Shown in pieces: positions 28,872 to 37,165 of a stretch of DNA of 64,000 nucleotides (positions within the stretch are counted from its first letter, which is position 1; every line of letters starts with the position of its first letter). The stretch is from the NCBI RefSeq assembly GCF_001280595.1, contig NZ_LITU01000036.1:55020-119019 (forward strand). The letters run 5' to 3'. A program made the position numbers and the translations under genes. The stretch is from Paenibacillus xylanivorans. Its GTDB lineage: Bacteria > Bacillota > Bacilli > Paenibacillales > Paenibacillaceae. The notes beneath the pieces were generated by a model. That model had not been told where the DNA came from. It was given only the letters and a program-made list of their open reading frames with translations, and did no database searches.

Positions 28872-29603
28872 TTAGGATGTCAGTGTATCAAAACAATCGA
28901 ATAACGAGGCGTCCGGCAAATCTGCGGCTGCACGGATTTCATCCAGCGTTCCTTCGGCAGCGGATCGCCCGGCGTGGATGAGAATAAAACGATCACAGAT
29001 TCGCTCCGCGGTATCCAGTACATGCGTTGACATAAGTACACCTGCACCACGGCGGCGCTCATCGTCCAGCAATTTCAGAAAATCCTTGGTTGCTCGCGGA
29101 TCCAGTCCGATGAAAGGCTCGTCCACAATATATACATCCGGCGAGGACAGGAAGCCGATCATCAACATCATTTTCTGCCGCATGCCCTTGGAGAAACTGG
29201 CCGGGAGATCATTACGAACGTGGTCCATACCGAAACGAACCAATAGCTCCTCCGCCCTGGCGACAAAGACATCTTCCTCCATCTCATAGGCGGCCGCGGC
29301 CAGGTCGAGATGCTCCCACAGGGTCATATATTCGTAAAAAACAGGTTGTTCCGGGATATAGGCATAGCGTCCGTCTCCCCCAATGGTTACTTCATACTTT
29401 GCATGCTCAAGCAGACCAAGCAATGTTTTGATGGTCGTACTTTTGCCAGCCCCATTGGGTCCGATAATACCCACCAGTTCCCCTGGCGCCACGTGTATTC
29501 GGATGTTCCGTATCGTGGATTGCCCCGCCTCATATCCTGCTTCCGTAATATGTACGTCCAATATGGACTCCTGTGCGGGTGTATCTTTGTTTTCGTTTTC
29601 CAT
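28872..29603 (-). CDS. ecsA: ABC transporter ATP-binding protein EcsA
   Basis: A 243-residue ATPase subunit. IGPNGAGKSTT is Walker A, FSKGMRQKM the signature motif (SKGMRQK in place of SGGQ), VYIVDEPFIGLD Walker B and MSTHVLDTAERI the switch histidine. It pairs with the downstream EcsB permease. I choose the ATG at 29603, eight bases after GGGAG; an in-frame GTG at 29612 overlaps that site. Confidence 0.88.
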   Translation of the reverse strand: MENENKDTPAQESILDVHITEAGYEAGQSTIRNIRIHVAPGELVGIIGPNGAGKSTTIKTLLGLLEHAKYEVTIGGDGRYAYIPEQPVFYEYMTLWEHLDLAAAAYEMEEDVFVARAEELLVRFGMDHVRNDLPASFSKGMRQKMMLMIGFLSSPDVYIVDEPFIGLDPRATKDFLKLLDDERRRGAGVLMSTHVLDTAERICDRFILIHAGRSAAEGTLDEIRAAADLPDASLFDCFDTLTS

Positions 29604-29724
29604 ACCATTCACTCCCTGCCTGTCAGGTGCTTGTTCGTTTCTTTATTGTTATTGTAATCGAGTTCGTGAGGATTTGTTTGATCATTTTGAGCTTTTGTAT
29701 AATGATTTTACATTTGCAATTCAT

Positions 29725-29740
29725 GTTATAATGTTATAAC
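29725..29740. promoter_or_regulatory. Perfect palindrome at the toxin-antitoxin promoter
   Basis: GTTATAA-TG-TTATAAC, a perfect 7-2-7 palindrome that contains a TATAAT and a TATAAC box. It lies about 70 bases before the antitoxin start and is a natural candidate for the autoregulatory operator of the AbrB-like antitoxin. Confidence 0.55.
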
Positions 29741-29808
29741 GTACTAACATTTATACTTACTTACGTATTCATTTCTTAAGTTGGATCATACTATAGGAGG
29801 AACATACT

Positions 29809-30102
29809 ATGAATGGTGGGGCCCAAATGAAAGAGGACAATTTTAAGAAGAAAATTTTATCTCGTAAGATAGGTAAAATGGGGAATAGCTTAGGCGTCAG
29901 CCTGCCAAAGGTTTTGATTGATAAGCTCGATGTGTCACAAGGTGATGAGATTGAATTTATTGAGAACAGTCAAGGTGAGATTATACTCAAAAAAGTTAGA
30001 CAGGTGAAAATACCTGAAAATGTAAGACCTGAAGTACTGGAAGCTTTTTTTGATGTTTTCGAAGAGGATGAGGGTATTCTCAAAGATTTAAGGGATCGTT
30101 AA
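29809..30102 (+). CDS. AbrB/MazE-type antitoxin
   Basis: A 97-residue protein. Residues about 16-60 form a SpoVT-AbrB/MazE swapped-hairpin DNA-binding domain (RKIGKMGNSLGVSLPKVLID, then LDVSQGDEIEFIE). The acidic C-terminal tail (VFEEDEGILKDLRDR) is the likely toxin-binding segment. Its stop codon is two bases before the Doc toxin start, so the pair is translationally coupled. AGGAGGAAC lies before the ATG; another ATG at residue 7 is possible. It should repress its own operon through the palindrome at 29725. GC content drops in this module, consistent with acquisition. Confidence 0.88.
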   Translation: MNGGAQMKEDNFKKKILSRKIGKMGNSLGVSLPKVLIDKLDVSQGDEIEFIENSQGEIILKKVRQVKIPENVRPEVLEAFFDVFEEDEGILKDLRDR

Positions 30103-30104
30103 TC

Positions 30105-30497
30105 ATGATCATATTCCTTTCAATAGAAGAAGTGGTAGCCGCTCATTATTTTATAATGAAGAGGATGAATGATACAGCACAAGCTGGAGTGAAGAACTAT
30201 CCTTTGTTAGACTCTGCCGTAAATAGACCCCAACAAACTTTGTTTGGAGAAGATGCCTATCCTTCTTTATTCGATAAAGCTAGTGCTTTATTAGAGTCCT
30301 TAGTTAAAAATCACTGCTTTCATAATGGGAACAAACGGACAGCTTATCTCGTAACCAAATCGTTTTTGATGTTGAATGGTTACCATCTCCAAATGGAACG
30401 TCAATATGCAGTGGAGTTCATGGTCAATGTTGCAGAAGGCAAGCACTCATTTGAAAGCATCGCAAATATATTAAAGAACCATTCAGTAGTGCGGTAG
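30105..30497 (+). CDS. Doc-family toxin (Fic fold)
   Basis: A 130-residue death-on-curing toxin. The catalytic motif is HCFHNGNKRTAY at residue 70, matching the Doc pattern H-x-F-x2-(A/G)NKR rather than the HPFx(D/E)GNGR of AMP-transferring Fic proteins. Doc of phage P1 phosphorylates elongation factor EF-Tu; the same activity is expected here. The partner is an AbrB-type antitoxin rather than the classical Phd, a pairing known in Gram-positive bacteria. A terminator follows directly. Confidence 0.88.
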   Translation: MIIFLSIEEVVAAHYFIMKRMNDTAQAGVKNYPLLDSAVNRPQQTLFGEDAYPSLFDKASALLESLVKNHCFHNGNKRTAYLVTKSFLMLNGYHLQMERQYAVEFMVNVAEGKHSFESIANILKNHSVVR

Positions 30498-30522
30498 CTC
30501 ATAATTTTATAAAAACGTAAAA

Positions 30523-30548
30523 AAGCAGGGGGTCCGGGGCCCCTGCTT
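30523..30548 (+). terminator. Terminator of the toxin-antitoxin operon
   Basis: AAGCAGGGG pairs with CCCCTGCTT across GTCCGGGG; followed by CTTAATATT, a weak T tract. On the minus strand the tail is TTTTTACG. Confidence 0.75.
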
Positions 30549-30779
30549 CTTAATATTAAAGTGAAAATCTCATATTACCGAGTTGACTCCACCACAGTTG
30601 AAGTTTCGCTTTCTGCATCTGCACTTACGTTCAGACCCAGCGCTCTGCATGTTCCTCATTTAAACGTGAAGACGTTTACTCAAACGTTTTTCATTCAAAA
30701 AGTTTAAATTTTAAATGAAAATCCAGCCAAGTAGTCTCCCATTTCCCACCTCTGAAATGAGATCATTTGCAAAGTCATT

Positions 30780-32114
30780 TCACTCACCTGTAATCACGGA
30801 TTTTGCTGCAAGACTCCCGTCCATATCGTTCTTTTTTTGCCTGCGAATCACTACATAAATCACGCCCAGCAACGTCAGCAAAATGCCTGAACAGACAAAA
30901 GCCGGAATAACTCCGAATGAGGTGACCAGAAATCCACCTACCACTGGACCCATGATGTTACTGGCCGTCATGATACTTCCAACCGTGCCAAACACACGAC
31001 CCGTCATGGATTCAGGTGTTTGCTCCTGAAGTAGAATTTGGAACGGAACAATGGCAAACCCAACACCCACACCTGCCAAGGCAAATAACGATATCAGCAG
31101 CAAATTAGCGCCAAGCCCGGCATGCGGCCATACTCCTACGATCATTCCTACTGCACCAATAACAAGACCCATCAATGATGTTCCAAGCCCCATCTTGATT
31201 ACATGCCCCGCCTTTTTCCACTTCTGAACACTCATCGCTGCAATTAACGTTCCAACACCGCTAGCCGCGACGCACCATCCGAGCAGATCACTTGAAATAC
31301 CGGGAAGCTGTCTGAACAGGACTACTGTCTGGGAATCCGCAAATTGCAGAAACAAAAGAGCTGAAGCAAGCAGGATTAGAGAAGTACCCACATGAGGAAG
31401 AGATGCAAGCATGCGGATGCCCTCCATTGTATCTTTCAAAAACGTAGCTTTTTTACCTGCTTGAGCAGCACCTGTCGTCTCTTCCCTTACTTGTTCTACG
31501 TTCTGATTCGCAGATTGGATCACCCGTGCTCCAGGAATCCATAGCAAAATAATGCCGGAGATCAGAAAGGACACGGAATCCAATGCGAAACACCAGGTGA
31601 TCCCAAAAGCAGCAACCAACAGCCCGCCAAGTGCCGGACCGATAATTTTGGACATCTGTTCGATCACCGAGCTGATGGATACTGCCTGACCCAACTGCTC
31701 CTGCGGTACAATCTCCTTAAGCTTGCCGTTCTTGGCCGGGGAGAATACCACATCGAACAACGATTTGAGAATAAGCAATACATACACATGCCACATTTGA
31801 TCGGCAAAAATGAGCCCGCCAACGATCACAATTCGCGCACCATCGGCAACGATCATCAGCCACTTCCGATTGACCCGGTCCGCCAGCGCCCCTGCAAATG
31901 GACCCGTAAGCAAGACAGGCAATGCTGCACAAAGCGTGGTAAACGTAATCTCCCACGGCGTTGCATTCCAGCGTATGCCCACCAGTGTAAGGATCGCCAG
32001 CAGATGCAGCCAGTCTCCCAGATTGGAGATGGCCTGCGCAGCCATTAACGTTATGAATGACCGATTGTGCTTCAGGGGTCTTCGTTCCTGCATCGTTAAT
32101 CCAATTGTCATCAT
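30780..32114 (-). CDS. Major facilitator superfamily exporter
   Basis: A 444-residue transporter with about 12 membrane helices. The loop ADRVNRKWLMIVAD between helices 2 and 3 is the MFS motif A equivalent. The sequence belongs with the MFS_3 (macrolide or siderophore efflux) type, judging by SPAKNGKLKEIVPQEQLGQA after helix 4 (read as SPAKNGKLKE, IVPQEQLGQA) and MTGRVFGTVGSIMTASNIMGP (read as MTGRVFGTVG, SIMTASNIMGP). It is divergent from the MarR regulator at 32449, a possible controller. A Fur-like sequence lies at 32240. The substrate is not known. Confidence 0.85.
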   Translation of the reverse strand: MMTIGLTMQERRPLKHNRSFITLMAAQAISNLGDWLHLLAILTLVGIRWNATPWEITFTTLCAALPVLLTGPFAGALADRVNRKWLMIVADGARIVIVGGLIFADQMWHVYVLLILKSLFDVVFSPAKNGKLKEIVPQEQLGQAVSISSVIEQMSKIIGPALGGLLVAAFGITWCFALDSVSFLISGIILLWIPGARVIQSANQNVEQVREETTGAAQAGKKATFLKDTMEGIRMLASLPHVGTSLILLASALLFLQFADSQTVVLFRQLPGISSDLLGWCVAASGVGTLIAAMSVQKWKKAGHVIKMGLGTSLMGLVIGAVGMIVGVWPHAGLGANLLLISLFALAGVGVGFAIVPFQILLQEQTPESMTGRVFGTVGSIMTASNIMGPVVGGFLVTSFGVIPAFVCSGILLTLLGVIYVVIRRQKKNDMDGSLAAKSVITGE

Positions 32115-32239
32115 TCTTCTCCTCCGCCCTCAACCCATTCATGATATGAATTCATTATAGAGAGCAGGATGCGCTCCCACCTCCTGCCAGAGACGGAGAA
32201 GAAACGGTGTCTTCAGGATGATTTTTCCAGAAACTATTT

Positions 32240-32258
32240 GAAAATGAAAATACTTATT
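32240..32258. promoter_or_regulatory. Fur-box-like sequence
   Basis: GAAAATGAAAATACTTATT matches 14 of 19 positions of the classical Fur box GATAATGATAATCATTATC. It lies about 125 bases upstream of the MFS exporter. AT-rich intergenic DNA gives chance matches of this quality, so this is only a lead. Confidence 0.25.
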
Positions 32259-32448
32259 ATGGATTCTCTATATACGCGGACAAAACAAAAAAATGATTAA
32301 ATTTTAATTGCTAAAAATGCAAATCTTGTGACATATCGCATGTTTTTCACACAATCAGACGCTTACAATAAAAACATGGCGACCCTCTGAATCGTCAAAT
32401 GTCAGTTTATTATCAACTTCAAACTAATCTTGAAAAGGCGGGATCAGC

Positions 32449-32910
32449 ATGCTGGAATTACAGGAAATCGGAACCGAACGTTCTCTTCATCTGTACCGCA
32501 CCTTGGCCCAGACATTTAAGAGCGTGAATGAACACGCTGTATCCGGAAGCAAAGTGCATGGCTTCAACCCTACCGCTTACGGGGTGCTCGAAGTGTTATA
32601 TATGAAAGGAGCACAGCCCATTCAACAAGTTGGTGCACAGCTTCTGCTGCAAAGTGGGAATGTCACTTATGTCATTGACAAGCTGGAGCAAAAAGGACTT
32701 TTACATCGAAAACACTGTCCGCAGGATAGACGCATCATTTTTGTAGAACTGACCGAGGAAGGCCAGCGTACCATGGATGATATCTACCCAGGCTATGCAC
32801 ACAAAATTGATCGTGCTGTCAGCGGTCTGAGCGAGGATGATAAGACATTACTGGCTGAACTGTTGGAAAGGCTTGCACTCGGCGCTGACCGTTTATCCGC
32901 AAACGGCTAA
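32449..32910 (+). CDS. MarR-family transcriptional regulator
   Basis: A 153-residue winged-helix regulator. LLLQSGNVTYVIDKLEQKGLL is the recognition helix region (read as LLLQSGNVTY, VIDKLEQKGLL), followed by the wing CPQDRRIIFVELTEEG. It lacks the conserved N-terminal cysteine of OhrR sensors (the start is LELQEIGTERSLHLY), so it more likely responds to a ligand than to peroxides. Divergent from one MFS exporter and near a second, it may control either. Its ribosome site is AAAAGGCGGG; a terminator follows at 32942. Confidence 0.88.
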   Translation: MLELQEIGTERSLHLYRTLAQTFKSVNEHAVSGSKVHGFNPTAYGVLEVLYMKGAQPIQQVGAQLLLQSGNVTYVIDKLEQKGLLHRKHCPQDRRIIFVELTEEGQRTMDDIYPGYAHKIDRAVSGLSEDDKTLLAELLERLALGADRLSANG

Positions 32911-32941
32911 GGCCACCCTCATATCACCTGATCCAAATTAA

Positions 32942-32982
32942 AAATAACCGGTTCGCCTAAATAGGCGGCACCGGTTATTTTT
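32942..32982. terminator. Terminator after the MarR gene
   Basis: AAATAACCGG pairs with CCGGTTATTTTT, inner stem CGCCT/AGGCG. It also serves the converging small gene at 32992. Confidence 0.85.
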
Positions 32983-32991
32983 ATTCGATAT

Positions 32992-33174
32992 TCAAAGGTA
33001 CAAAATCCACATCAACACCGTGAGGGCAGCGACGACCAATCCACCTGCAATCAGCAAATCGACAACGTATCTGGACAGATCTGAGCGACTGTGCCCCTCA
33101 ACCTCCCTCTGAGTCTCTTCGTACTTGCGTTTGGCTTCATCTTCATTCGACGAATTCAGATTATTGGGAAACAT
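32992..33174 (-). CDS. Small single-span membrane protein
   Basis: A 60-residue protein: a polar, charged N-terminal half (MFPNNLNSSNEDEAKRKYEE) and one C-terminal membrane helix (LLIAGGLVVAALTVLMWILY), i.e. tail-anchored topology. Two adjacent ATG codons follow AGAGGTGAGG; the second has the better spacing. No family recognised. It lies 80 bases downstream of another small membrane protein on the same strand. Confidence 0.55.
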   Translation of the reverse strand: MFPNNLNSSNEDEAKRKYEETQREVEGHSRSDLSRYVVDLLIAGGLVVAALTVLMWILYL

Positions 33175-33256
33175 CATCCTCACCTCTACTCCCAATGAGA
33201 TACCTATTTTTTAAAATATTATTCTGTGTTGGTTTTCTCCTGCTTACGGGCTCTAT

Positions 33257-33544
33257 TCAATATCCATCCCAGACCGGATTGCCACAACAAAAAAAACAAA
33301 GGTTGTTATTACTACGTATTGATAAAGGCAGGATCAGAAACAGAAGAACAGCCACATTGATAAGAATGCTTATGATCAATGTATACCAGAAGGGATAGTA
33401 ATATGTATGTTCAGCTCGTTCCGCCAAAGGAACATATTCCATGAGTTCGACAACCAGGGGAAGCGAAATACAGGTCAAAATGGCTGCCAGTGGCTTGATT
33501 GAAAATGGCACAATCCAGAACGATTGCAGCGATTGTTTTCTCAT
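33257..33544 (-). CDS. Small membrane protein
   Basis: A 95-residue protein with two hydrophobic segments (PLAAILTCISLPLVVELM and YTLIISILINVAVLLFLILP) separated by a short polar loop. The C terminus contains CFFCCG. GGGAGGCG precedes the ATG. No family recognised. It probably shares a transcript with the small gene downstream. Confidence 0.55.
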   Translation of the reverse strand: MRKQSLQSFWIVPFSIKPLAAILTCISLPLVVELMEYVPLAERAEHTYYYPFWYTLIISILINVAVLLFLILPLSIRSNNNLCFFCCGNPVWDGY

Positions 33545-33610
33545 CTTAACTCGCCTCCCATTCTATTACTGTAAATTCAAGAAAATCCCTTCTAGAAAAT
33601 AATAAACAAA

Positions 33611-33632
33611 AAAGCAGCCAAGAAACAGCTGC
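33611..33632 (-). terminator. Terminator after the DHA2 exporter
   Basis: GGCAGCTG...GGCTGC stem on the minus strand followed by TTTTTTGTTTATT. Confidence 0.7.
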
Positions 33633-33663
33633 CTTGATCCAAGAATTATTCTTTTTACTTTGT

Positions 33664-35190
33664 TTACTTCCCTGAAGCTTGTGCTTGCGGCGGAGCATCT
33701 GCATCTTCGGGAACGATTAGCCGTTTGCGCAAGGCCAGAGTCGTCACCCACGAGATAATAGCGATGACAAACATGATGACGAACAATGAGTGCAGACTTC
33801 CTTCTAGCACGTTACGCAAAAGTGACCATTTTTCATCCGACAGAGCAGCTTCCGTATGCGGAGCAAGCAGTTGATTCAGGTCCCCATCCGAGATCCCCGC
33901 CTCCGCCAGATGCTGCTCGCTCGACAACGTTGATATTCTGTAATTTAACCAAGTGCCGAAAGCTGCTGCACCAATGGTTTGTCCGAGCGTACGCATGAAG
34001 GTATGTAGCGCCGTGGACGATCCACGCTCTTTATATCCGACCGACGACTGCGAAATTATCGTGAATATGGTAAAAGCAAATCCAAAGCCGAGCCCGTAAA
34101 TAAAGGTCAATATAAACAGCACGGCTTGGGGTGATGTTCCACCGACTAGGAAAAGTCCTCCCGATCCAATGGCGATCCCGGTTAATCCAATCACCGCTGT
34201 TAAGCGTGATCCAATCTTCAATAACAGGCGGCCCGCAAGAACGCTGCCGATCAGCCAGCCGACTGACATTGGGGCAAGCAACAACCCCGATTCAGTCGCA
34301 TTACCGCCCCGAACCCCCTGCACCCAAAGTGGCAAATAACTGGTTAGGCCAATCATCAGGGTACTTGTCAGTAATCCGGCGATATTCGCCACCCGGATGT
34401 CCCGAATACGGAACAGATGGAGAGGTACCATCGGGGCCTGGGCTCTTTTTTCCACCACAAAAAATAAAATAATAAACAAAATAGCCACAATGCTTAATCC
34501 CACAATAACAGGAGAACTCCAGGCGTAATACTGTCCCCCCGCCGACAATACAAAGAGCAATGCTGTGATACCGACGGTAAAGGTCAACGCACCCACATAG
34601 TCAATTTTCGCGGTACGCGGAGACATTTCTTCTTTCAAATAACGAAATACAAACCACATCGCGAGCAGTCCAAACGGCAAATTGAATCCAAAGATCCACT
34701 GCCAGCCCAGATTATCTACGAAATAACCGCCCAGCAGCGGTCCCGCCAGAGAGGATATGCCCCACACGGAGCTGATCCAGCCCTGTATTTTGCCTCGTTC
34801 TTCAAGGCGATAAATATCACCAATAATCGTAAACGTAACAGGCACAACCGCACCTGCACCAATCCCTTGGATCGCACGATAAATAATCAGCTGCTCCATG
34901 TTCTGCGAAAGGCAGCATAGGAGTGAACCCATTAAAAATAAGGCACAGCCAATCAGGAATACCGGCTTTCGTCCGTATAGATCACTGATTTTGCCAAAAA
35001 TCGGCGTACTCACAGCCATCGTTAACAGATAAGCAGTGAAAATCCAGCTCAACAGCTGTACACTTCCCAGCTCACTGACAATGGTTGGCCCTGCCGGACC
35101 AATGACAGTACCTTCAATCGCCGACAAAAAAGTCGCCAACAACAACCCCGCCAAGATGAAGCTGCGGTTCAAACCTCCGGTTGTATTCAC
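33664..35190 (-). CDS. Drug exporter of the DHA2 (14-helix, EmrB/QacA) type
   Basis: A 508-residue MFS transporter with 14 predicted helices. GKISDLYGRKPVFLIG is motif A and RAIQGIGAGAVVPVTFTIIGD is motif C-like (read as RAIQGIGAGAVV, PVTFTIIGD). WGISSLAGPLLGGYF is the antiporter motif. The size and motifs match Bacillus multidrug exporters such as YusP/Mdr. Proton-driven efflux of lipophilic cations is expected. No regulator is directly adjacent; the MarR gene lies 750 bases away. Confidence 0.9.
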   Translation of the reverse strand: MNTTGGLNRSFILAGLLLATFLSAIEGTVIGPAGPTIVSELGSVQLLSWIFTAYLLTMAVSTPIFGKISDLYGRKPVFLIGCALFLMGSLLCCLSQNMEQLIIYRAIQGIGAGAVVPVTFTIIGDIYRLEERGKIQGWISSVWGISSLAGPLLGGYFVDNLGWQWIFGFNLPFGLLAMWFVFRYLKEEMSPRTAKIDYVGALTFTVGITALLFVLSAGGQYYAWSSPVIVGLSIVAILFIILFFVVEKRAQAPMVPLHLFRIRDIRVANIAGLLTSTLMIGLTSYLPLWVQGVRGGNATESGLLLAPMSVGWLIGSVLAGRLLLKIGSRLTAVIGLTGIAIGSGGLFLVGGTSPQAVLFILTFIYGLGFGFAFTIFTIISQSSVGYKERGSSTALHTFMRTLGQTIGAAAFGTWLNYRISTLSSEQHLAEAGISDGDLNQLLAPHTEAALSDEKWSLLRNVLEGSLHSLFVIMFVIAIISWVTTLALRKRLIVPEDADAPPQAQASGK

Positions 35191-35267
35191 ACAAACCCTT
35201 CTCTCTTCAATTCTCTATATAATTGGAACATTGATTTACACAGCCCACTTCGGGCCAGAACAACCTT

Positions 35268-35840
35268 TTATTTATCTCTCTTACGCAAAAACTCATCGTA
35301 CAACAAGGAATACATCACCATATCCTTATATCCGGTAGACGTATGCTGCACCTGACGCAGCAGACCTTCCCGCGTGAAGCCGCGGTTCGTCAGAAACTCT
35401 CCCGACGCGAGATTACGCGGATCAACCAGTGCTTCAATCCGATTGAGCCCCATTGTCTCATACCCAAACGGCAGCATAACCGAGAATACTTCCGTCATAT
35501 AACCGTGACGCCAGTAATCGCGCCCCAGTTCATAACCGATCTCACCCCGGAATGCGCCTTCAAGCTGCCATGTGTTGTATCCACAACTTCCGATGAGCTG
35601 GCCCGTTTCCTTCAGTTCGATGCCCCAGCGAATCGCCTCCTCTTCTCCTGCCATATGGTTCAGCAGTCCAATCATATCCGCGGCCTCGCTTGTCCCAATC
35701 ATGGGCGCCAGATTCATATAACGGGTCACCTCCCGGTCTGACCAGCAAGCGAACATCTGGGCAGCATCCCGGCGTCGCATTTTGCGCAGACGCAGCCGTC
35801 CTGTCTCTAGTTCGGGAATTCTCCCTTTGCATTTATACAT
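35268..35840 (-). CDS. RimJ/RimL-type GNAT acetyltransferase
   Basis: A 190-residue acetyltransferase. LETGRLRLRKMRRRDAAQMF is the typical N terminus, GYELGRDYWRHGYMTEVF the acetyl-CoA binding motif A, and LNRIEALVDPRNLASGEFLTNRGF the motif B region (read as LNRIEALVDPRN, LASGEFLTNRGF). Relatives acetylate ribosomal proteins or other amines. I start at the ATG at 35840 after GGAGTG; earlier in-frame codons lack a site. Confidence 0.88.
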   Translation of the reverse strand: MYKCKGRIPELETGRLRLRKMRRRDAAQMFACWSDREVTRYMNLAPMIGTSEAADMIGLLNHMAGEEEAIRWGIELKETGQLIGSCGYNTWQLEGAFRGEIGYELGRDYWRHGYMTEVFSVMLPFGYETMGLNRIEALVDPRNLASGEFLTNRGFTREGLLRQVQHTSTGYKDMVMYSLLYDEFLRKRDK

Positions 35841-35945
35841 GAAAAGACACTCCGATCCGATCCATCTCCACAGACCATAAGATTCAATAGCCATCTAACC
35901 ATAACCTGCACGGAATGGCAACTGTTCAGTCATCGTAATCACGTC

Positions 35946-35972
35946 AAAAAACCGGGCGCTTTCGCTCCCGGT
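35946..35972 (-). terminator. Terminator after the wHTH-like gene
   Basis: ACCGGGAGC pairs with GCGCCCGGT around GAAA; TTTTTTG follows on the minus strand. Confidence 0.85.
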
Positions 35973-36038
35973 CTTGCTGTACGTATGGATTAACTCAAGT
36001 TTGCATAAAATTTCGGGAGACTTTGTCCGAATGTAGAT

Positions 36039-36335
36039 TCAGGCTGTAGACGTCTTCTTGCCCGTCGCCAGCAATTCCTCACTAACCCGGCCGAGTACGC
36101 CTGTGATTTCCTTAAACTCCTCAATGCCAGTCCCGGTAAGACTCCATTGATCTCCATGGGCGGTCAGGAAGTTCTCTTGCGTCAGGTGCTCAAGCTCCTG
36201 CTTGATCTCCCGCTCTCCAACGCGATATCCCCGTTCTTCCAATAGAGGCAATGCGTCGCTAACGGTTAAATCCTGATTTTGGGCCAAATATAGAAGATGA
36301 ATTCGTACAAAAAGATTCTGTACCTCTGCATGCAT
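36039..36335 (-). CDS. Small winged-helix-like protein
   Basis: A 98-residue soluble protein. Helix-rich sequence SDALPLLEERGYRVGEREIKQELEHL followed by a short wing (FLTAHGDQWSLTGTGIEEF) has the pattern of a winged helix (read in pieces: SDALPLLEERGYR, VGEREIKQELEHL). A regulatory or DNA-binding role is inference; no family is recognised. AAGGAGCTTGGCTT precedes the ATG. Confidence 0.6.
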   Translation of the reverse strand: MHAEVQNLFVRIHLLYLAQNQDLTVSDALPLLEERGYRVGEREIKQELEHLTQENFLTAHGDQWSLTGTGIEEFKEITGVLGRVSEELLATGKKTSTA

Positions 36336-36521
36336 AAGCCAAGCTCCTTCCCGGGTTGTAGCCCGCCGTGGTTGCTAAGTAATTACCCCACGCAGGAAGA
36401 TGAGAAACAGGAGGAATATTCAAGCATGACCTGCCCTTTCCGAAATCCTCCGCTTGACTAACCGCATGCTCTGCACTATCTTGAAAATAAGTACCATTTT
36501 TGCTCGGGAGGGTGATTCATC

Positions 36522-37010
36522 ATGTTTCAAGCTGTTTCTTATGAAGGAACACGAAGCGAGCAGCAAACCGCCGTCCTGGGACAGTTAAGCGCTCTGATCC
36601 GCGATGAACCTAGCGCCATTGCCAATCTGGCAAACGCTGCGGCGTTGCTCAATGTATTTATGACCGATACCAATTGGGTCGGATTCTATCTGTATGATGG
36701 AAAAGAACTTGTACTCGGTCCATTCCAGGGACTTCCTGCCTGCATCCGTATTCCACTGGGACGCGGTGTATGCGGCACTTCTGCTTCGGAACGACGTACA
36801 ATGGTCGTTGAAGATGTCCATGCCTTCCCAGGCCATATCGCCTGTGATGCCGCATCGAACAGTGAAATCGTTGTACCGATTATTAAAAACGGCGAATTGT
36901 ACGGGGTGCTCGACATCGATAGCCCGCTCAAGAACCGTTTTGACGATGAAGACCGCGTCTTCCTGGAAAAGGCCGTAAGCCTGATTACAGAGCAGCTGGA
37001 ATTATCCTAA
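36522..37010 (+). CDS. Free methionine-(R)-sulfoxide reductase (GAF domain)
   Basis: A 162-residue GAF-domain enzyme that reduces free methionine-R-sulfoxide. TNWVGFYLYDG and LGPFQGLPACIRIPLGRGVCGTSA (read as LGPFQGLPACIRI, PLGRGVCGTSA) are diagnostic, as is HIACDAASNSEIVVPI. The three cysteines at about 84, 94 and 118 match the catalytic set of fRMsr. GGGAGGG precedes the ATG. It complements other oxidative stress functions here (two SODs, bacilliredoxin, MutY), though they are not one operon. Confidence 0.93.
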   Translation: MFQAVSYEGTRSEQQTAVLGQLSALIRDEPSAIANLANAAALLNVFMTDTNWVGFYLYDGKELVLGPFQGLPACIRIPLGRGVCGTSASERRTMVVEDVHAFPGHIACDAASNSEIVVPIIKNGELYGVLDIDSPLKNRFDDEDRVFLEKAVSLITEQLELS

Positions 37011-37070
37011 CTGCCTGAAGTACGATCATTAAGCCGATGGAGCGTTCATCGGCCTTACGATGATATGCAA

Positions 37071-37115
37071 TAACAAAGAGCGCAATCCTCCCTAGAGGAT
37101 CTGCGCTCTTTGTTA
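37071..37115. terminator. Bidirectional terminator
   Basis: TAACAAAGAGCGC pairs with GCGCTCTTTGTTA, with an inner ATCCTC/GAGGAT stem. It separates the converging fRMsr and TipAS-type genes. A further hairpin, GCCGATG/CATCGGC, lies at 37032-37055. Confidence 0.85.
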
Positions 37116-37165
37116 TGATTATTTCTTCACACCCATGTTCTGCTCGCCCATGATACTTTATGCAT

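Noticed and set aside
30655..30720. Inverted TCATTTAAA/TTTAAATGA with AAACGT/ACGTTT inside
   Set aside because: Could be a hairpin or cre-like site, but AT-rich and without a gene it clearly serves.
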